A stretch of 37,387 bases of DNA from Candidatus Bathyarchaeota archaeon (GTDB taxonomy: Archaea; Thermoproteota; Bathyarchaeia; Bathyarchaeales; Bathycorpusculaceae), in assembly GCA_003601605.1 (NCBI GenBank), contig PIXZ01000002.1, positions 1 through 37,387 on the forward strand. Reading direction: 5' to 3'. The notes beneath the pieces were generated by a model, which saw only the letters and a list, made by a program, of their open reading frames with translations, made no database searches and had not been told where the DNA came from. The position numbers and the translations under genes are program-made. Shown piece after piece: positions 36,750-37,387 of the stretch. Each line of letters opens with the position of its first letter. The first letter of the stretch is position 1.

Positions 36750-37387
36750 TCAGTTTTGCCGCGGGGTTTTAAGGATTTGCAGAGAAAAGAAGTAAAACAG
36801 TGCAGCTAGCATGCGAGGTTTCGGCAAAGAACGCAAAAGAGAACGCCCTTGAAAATCTATGTCTTCCATGCCTTGTATAGTCTTATCCAAACCTAGTTTT
36901 CCACAGAAACTAATAGCTTCATCAATTTTGTTGTCCGATAAAGCATCTAGCATCTTTCGCAGTTTCAACATGACCTTCACGTCAAAATCCAAAATTTTAT
37001 TGTAACGCTTTTGATAGTTGCTTAAAAATTTTGAAGAAAAATCCTTCTGCTTTAAAGCATCGTAGGCTACTTCTGCGGCTATTCTTGCACAGTTAAGTCC
37101 GAAAATCACACCGCCTCCAGTTGTGGGCTTAGCTTGCGAGGCTACGTCTCCAACGGCTAGAAAACCGTTAGAATAGGTTTTGGGAATAGGTCCTCCGAGG
37201 GTTATAGGGTGAAAAGCAGCATGCAGTAATTTTGCTTTACCAAGTTTTTTTGAAGCAGTTGGATGTTTCCGTATAAGTTTTCGCAGAAAATCCTTTGGAT
37301 TTCCAGTTTTTGCTGCTAAGCCCACCTTTGCTTTTCCATCTTTTTGCGGTATTAGCCATGCGTAAAAGCCGGGAGCATAATTTTTTC
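36750..37387 (-). CDS. Geranylgeranyl reductase family protein (5' end beyond window)
   Basis: Frame stays open to the window edge: NYAPGFYAWLIPQKDGKAKVGLAAKTGNP...GGPIPKTYSNGFLAVGDVASQAKPTTGGGVIFGLNCARIAAEVA. Confidence 0.92.
   Translation of the reverse strand, partial: KNYAPGFYAWLIPQKDGKAKVGLAAKTGNPKDFLRKLIRKHPTASKKLGKAKLLHAAFHPITLGGPIPKTYSNGFLAVGDVASQAKPTTGGGVIFGLNCARIAAEVAYDALKQKDFSSKFLSNYQKRYNKILDFDVKVMLKLRKMLDALSDNKIDEAISFCGKLGLDKTIQGMEDIDFQGRSLLRSLPKPRMLAALFYFFSLQILKTPRQN

Noticed and set aside
1-37387. CRISPR arrays, transposases, integrases, restriction-modification or toxin-antitoxin modules
   Set aside because: No regularly spaced direct repeats and no proteins of these classes recognised in the ORFs.

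Overview
This is an archaeal chromosomal segment. Gene content (TFB, Gar1, L7Ae, S28e, L24e, L40e, Alba, archaeal AdoMet synthetase, Pth2, TruD, GPN GTPase, geranylgeranyl reductase, Ftr) and operon style fit a Bathyarchaeia/TACK-like lineage, but the taxonomic call is inference. Most of the window is housekeeping: a convergent purine locus (purL-purQ on +; purF-purD-HAD-ftr-pfkB on -), aspS, an alba gene, a regulator followed by sucCD, a TFB/Gar1/ribosomal-protein block, a secreted subtilase, three radical SAM enzymes, and a mat/DHH/truD/pth2/GGR block. I saw no CRISPR array, IS element, prophage or classical defence island. The strongest unusual signals are: (1) an initiator tRNA-Met gene whose T-loop is interrupted by a 29-nt intron forming a perfect bulge-helix-bulge; (2) a purF gene whose catalytic-Cys N-terminus is encoded but has no AUG/GUG/UUG start, only an AUA; (3) an SD-preceded 31-codon micro-ORF encoding an almost pure Lys/Thr (KKTT) polypeptide; (4) a candidate C/D box sRNA with a 7-bp terminal stem; (5) the H4MPT formyltransferase gene ftr embedded in a purine operon; and (6) several operator-like palindromes at promoters. 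Nothing was computed; all assignments are by reading motifs.
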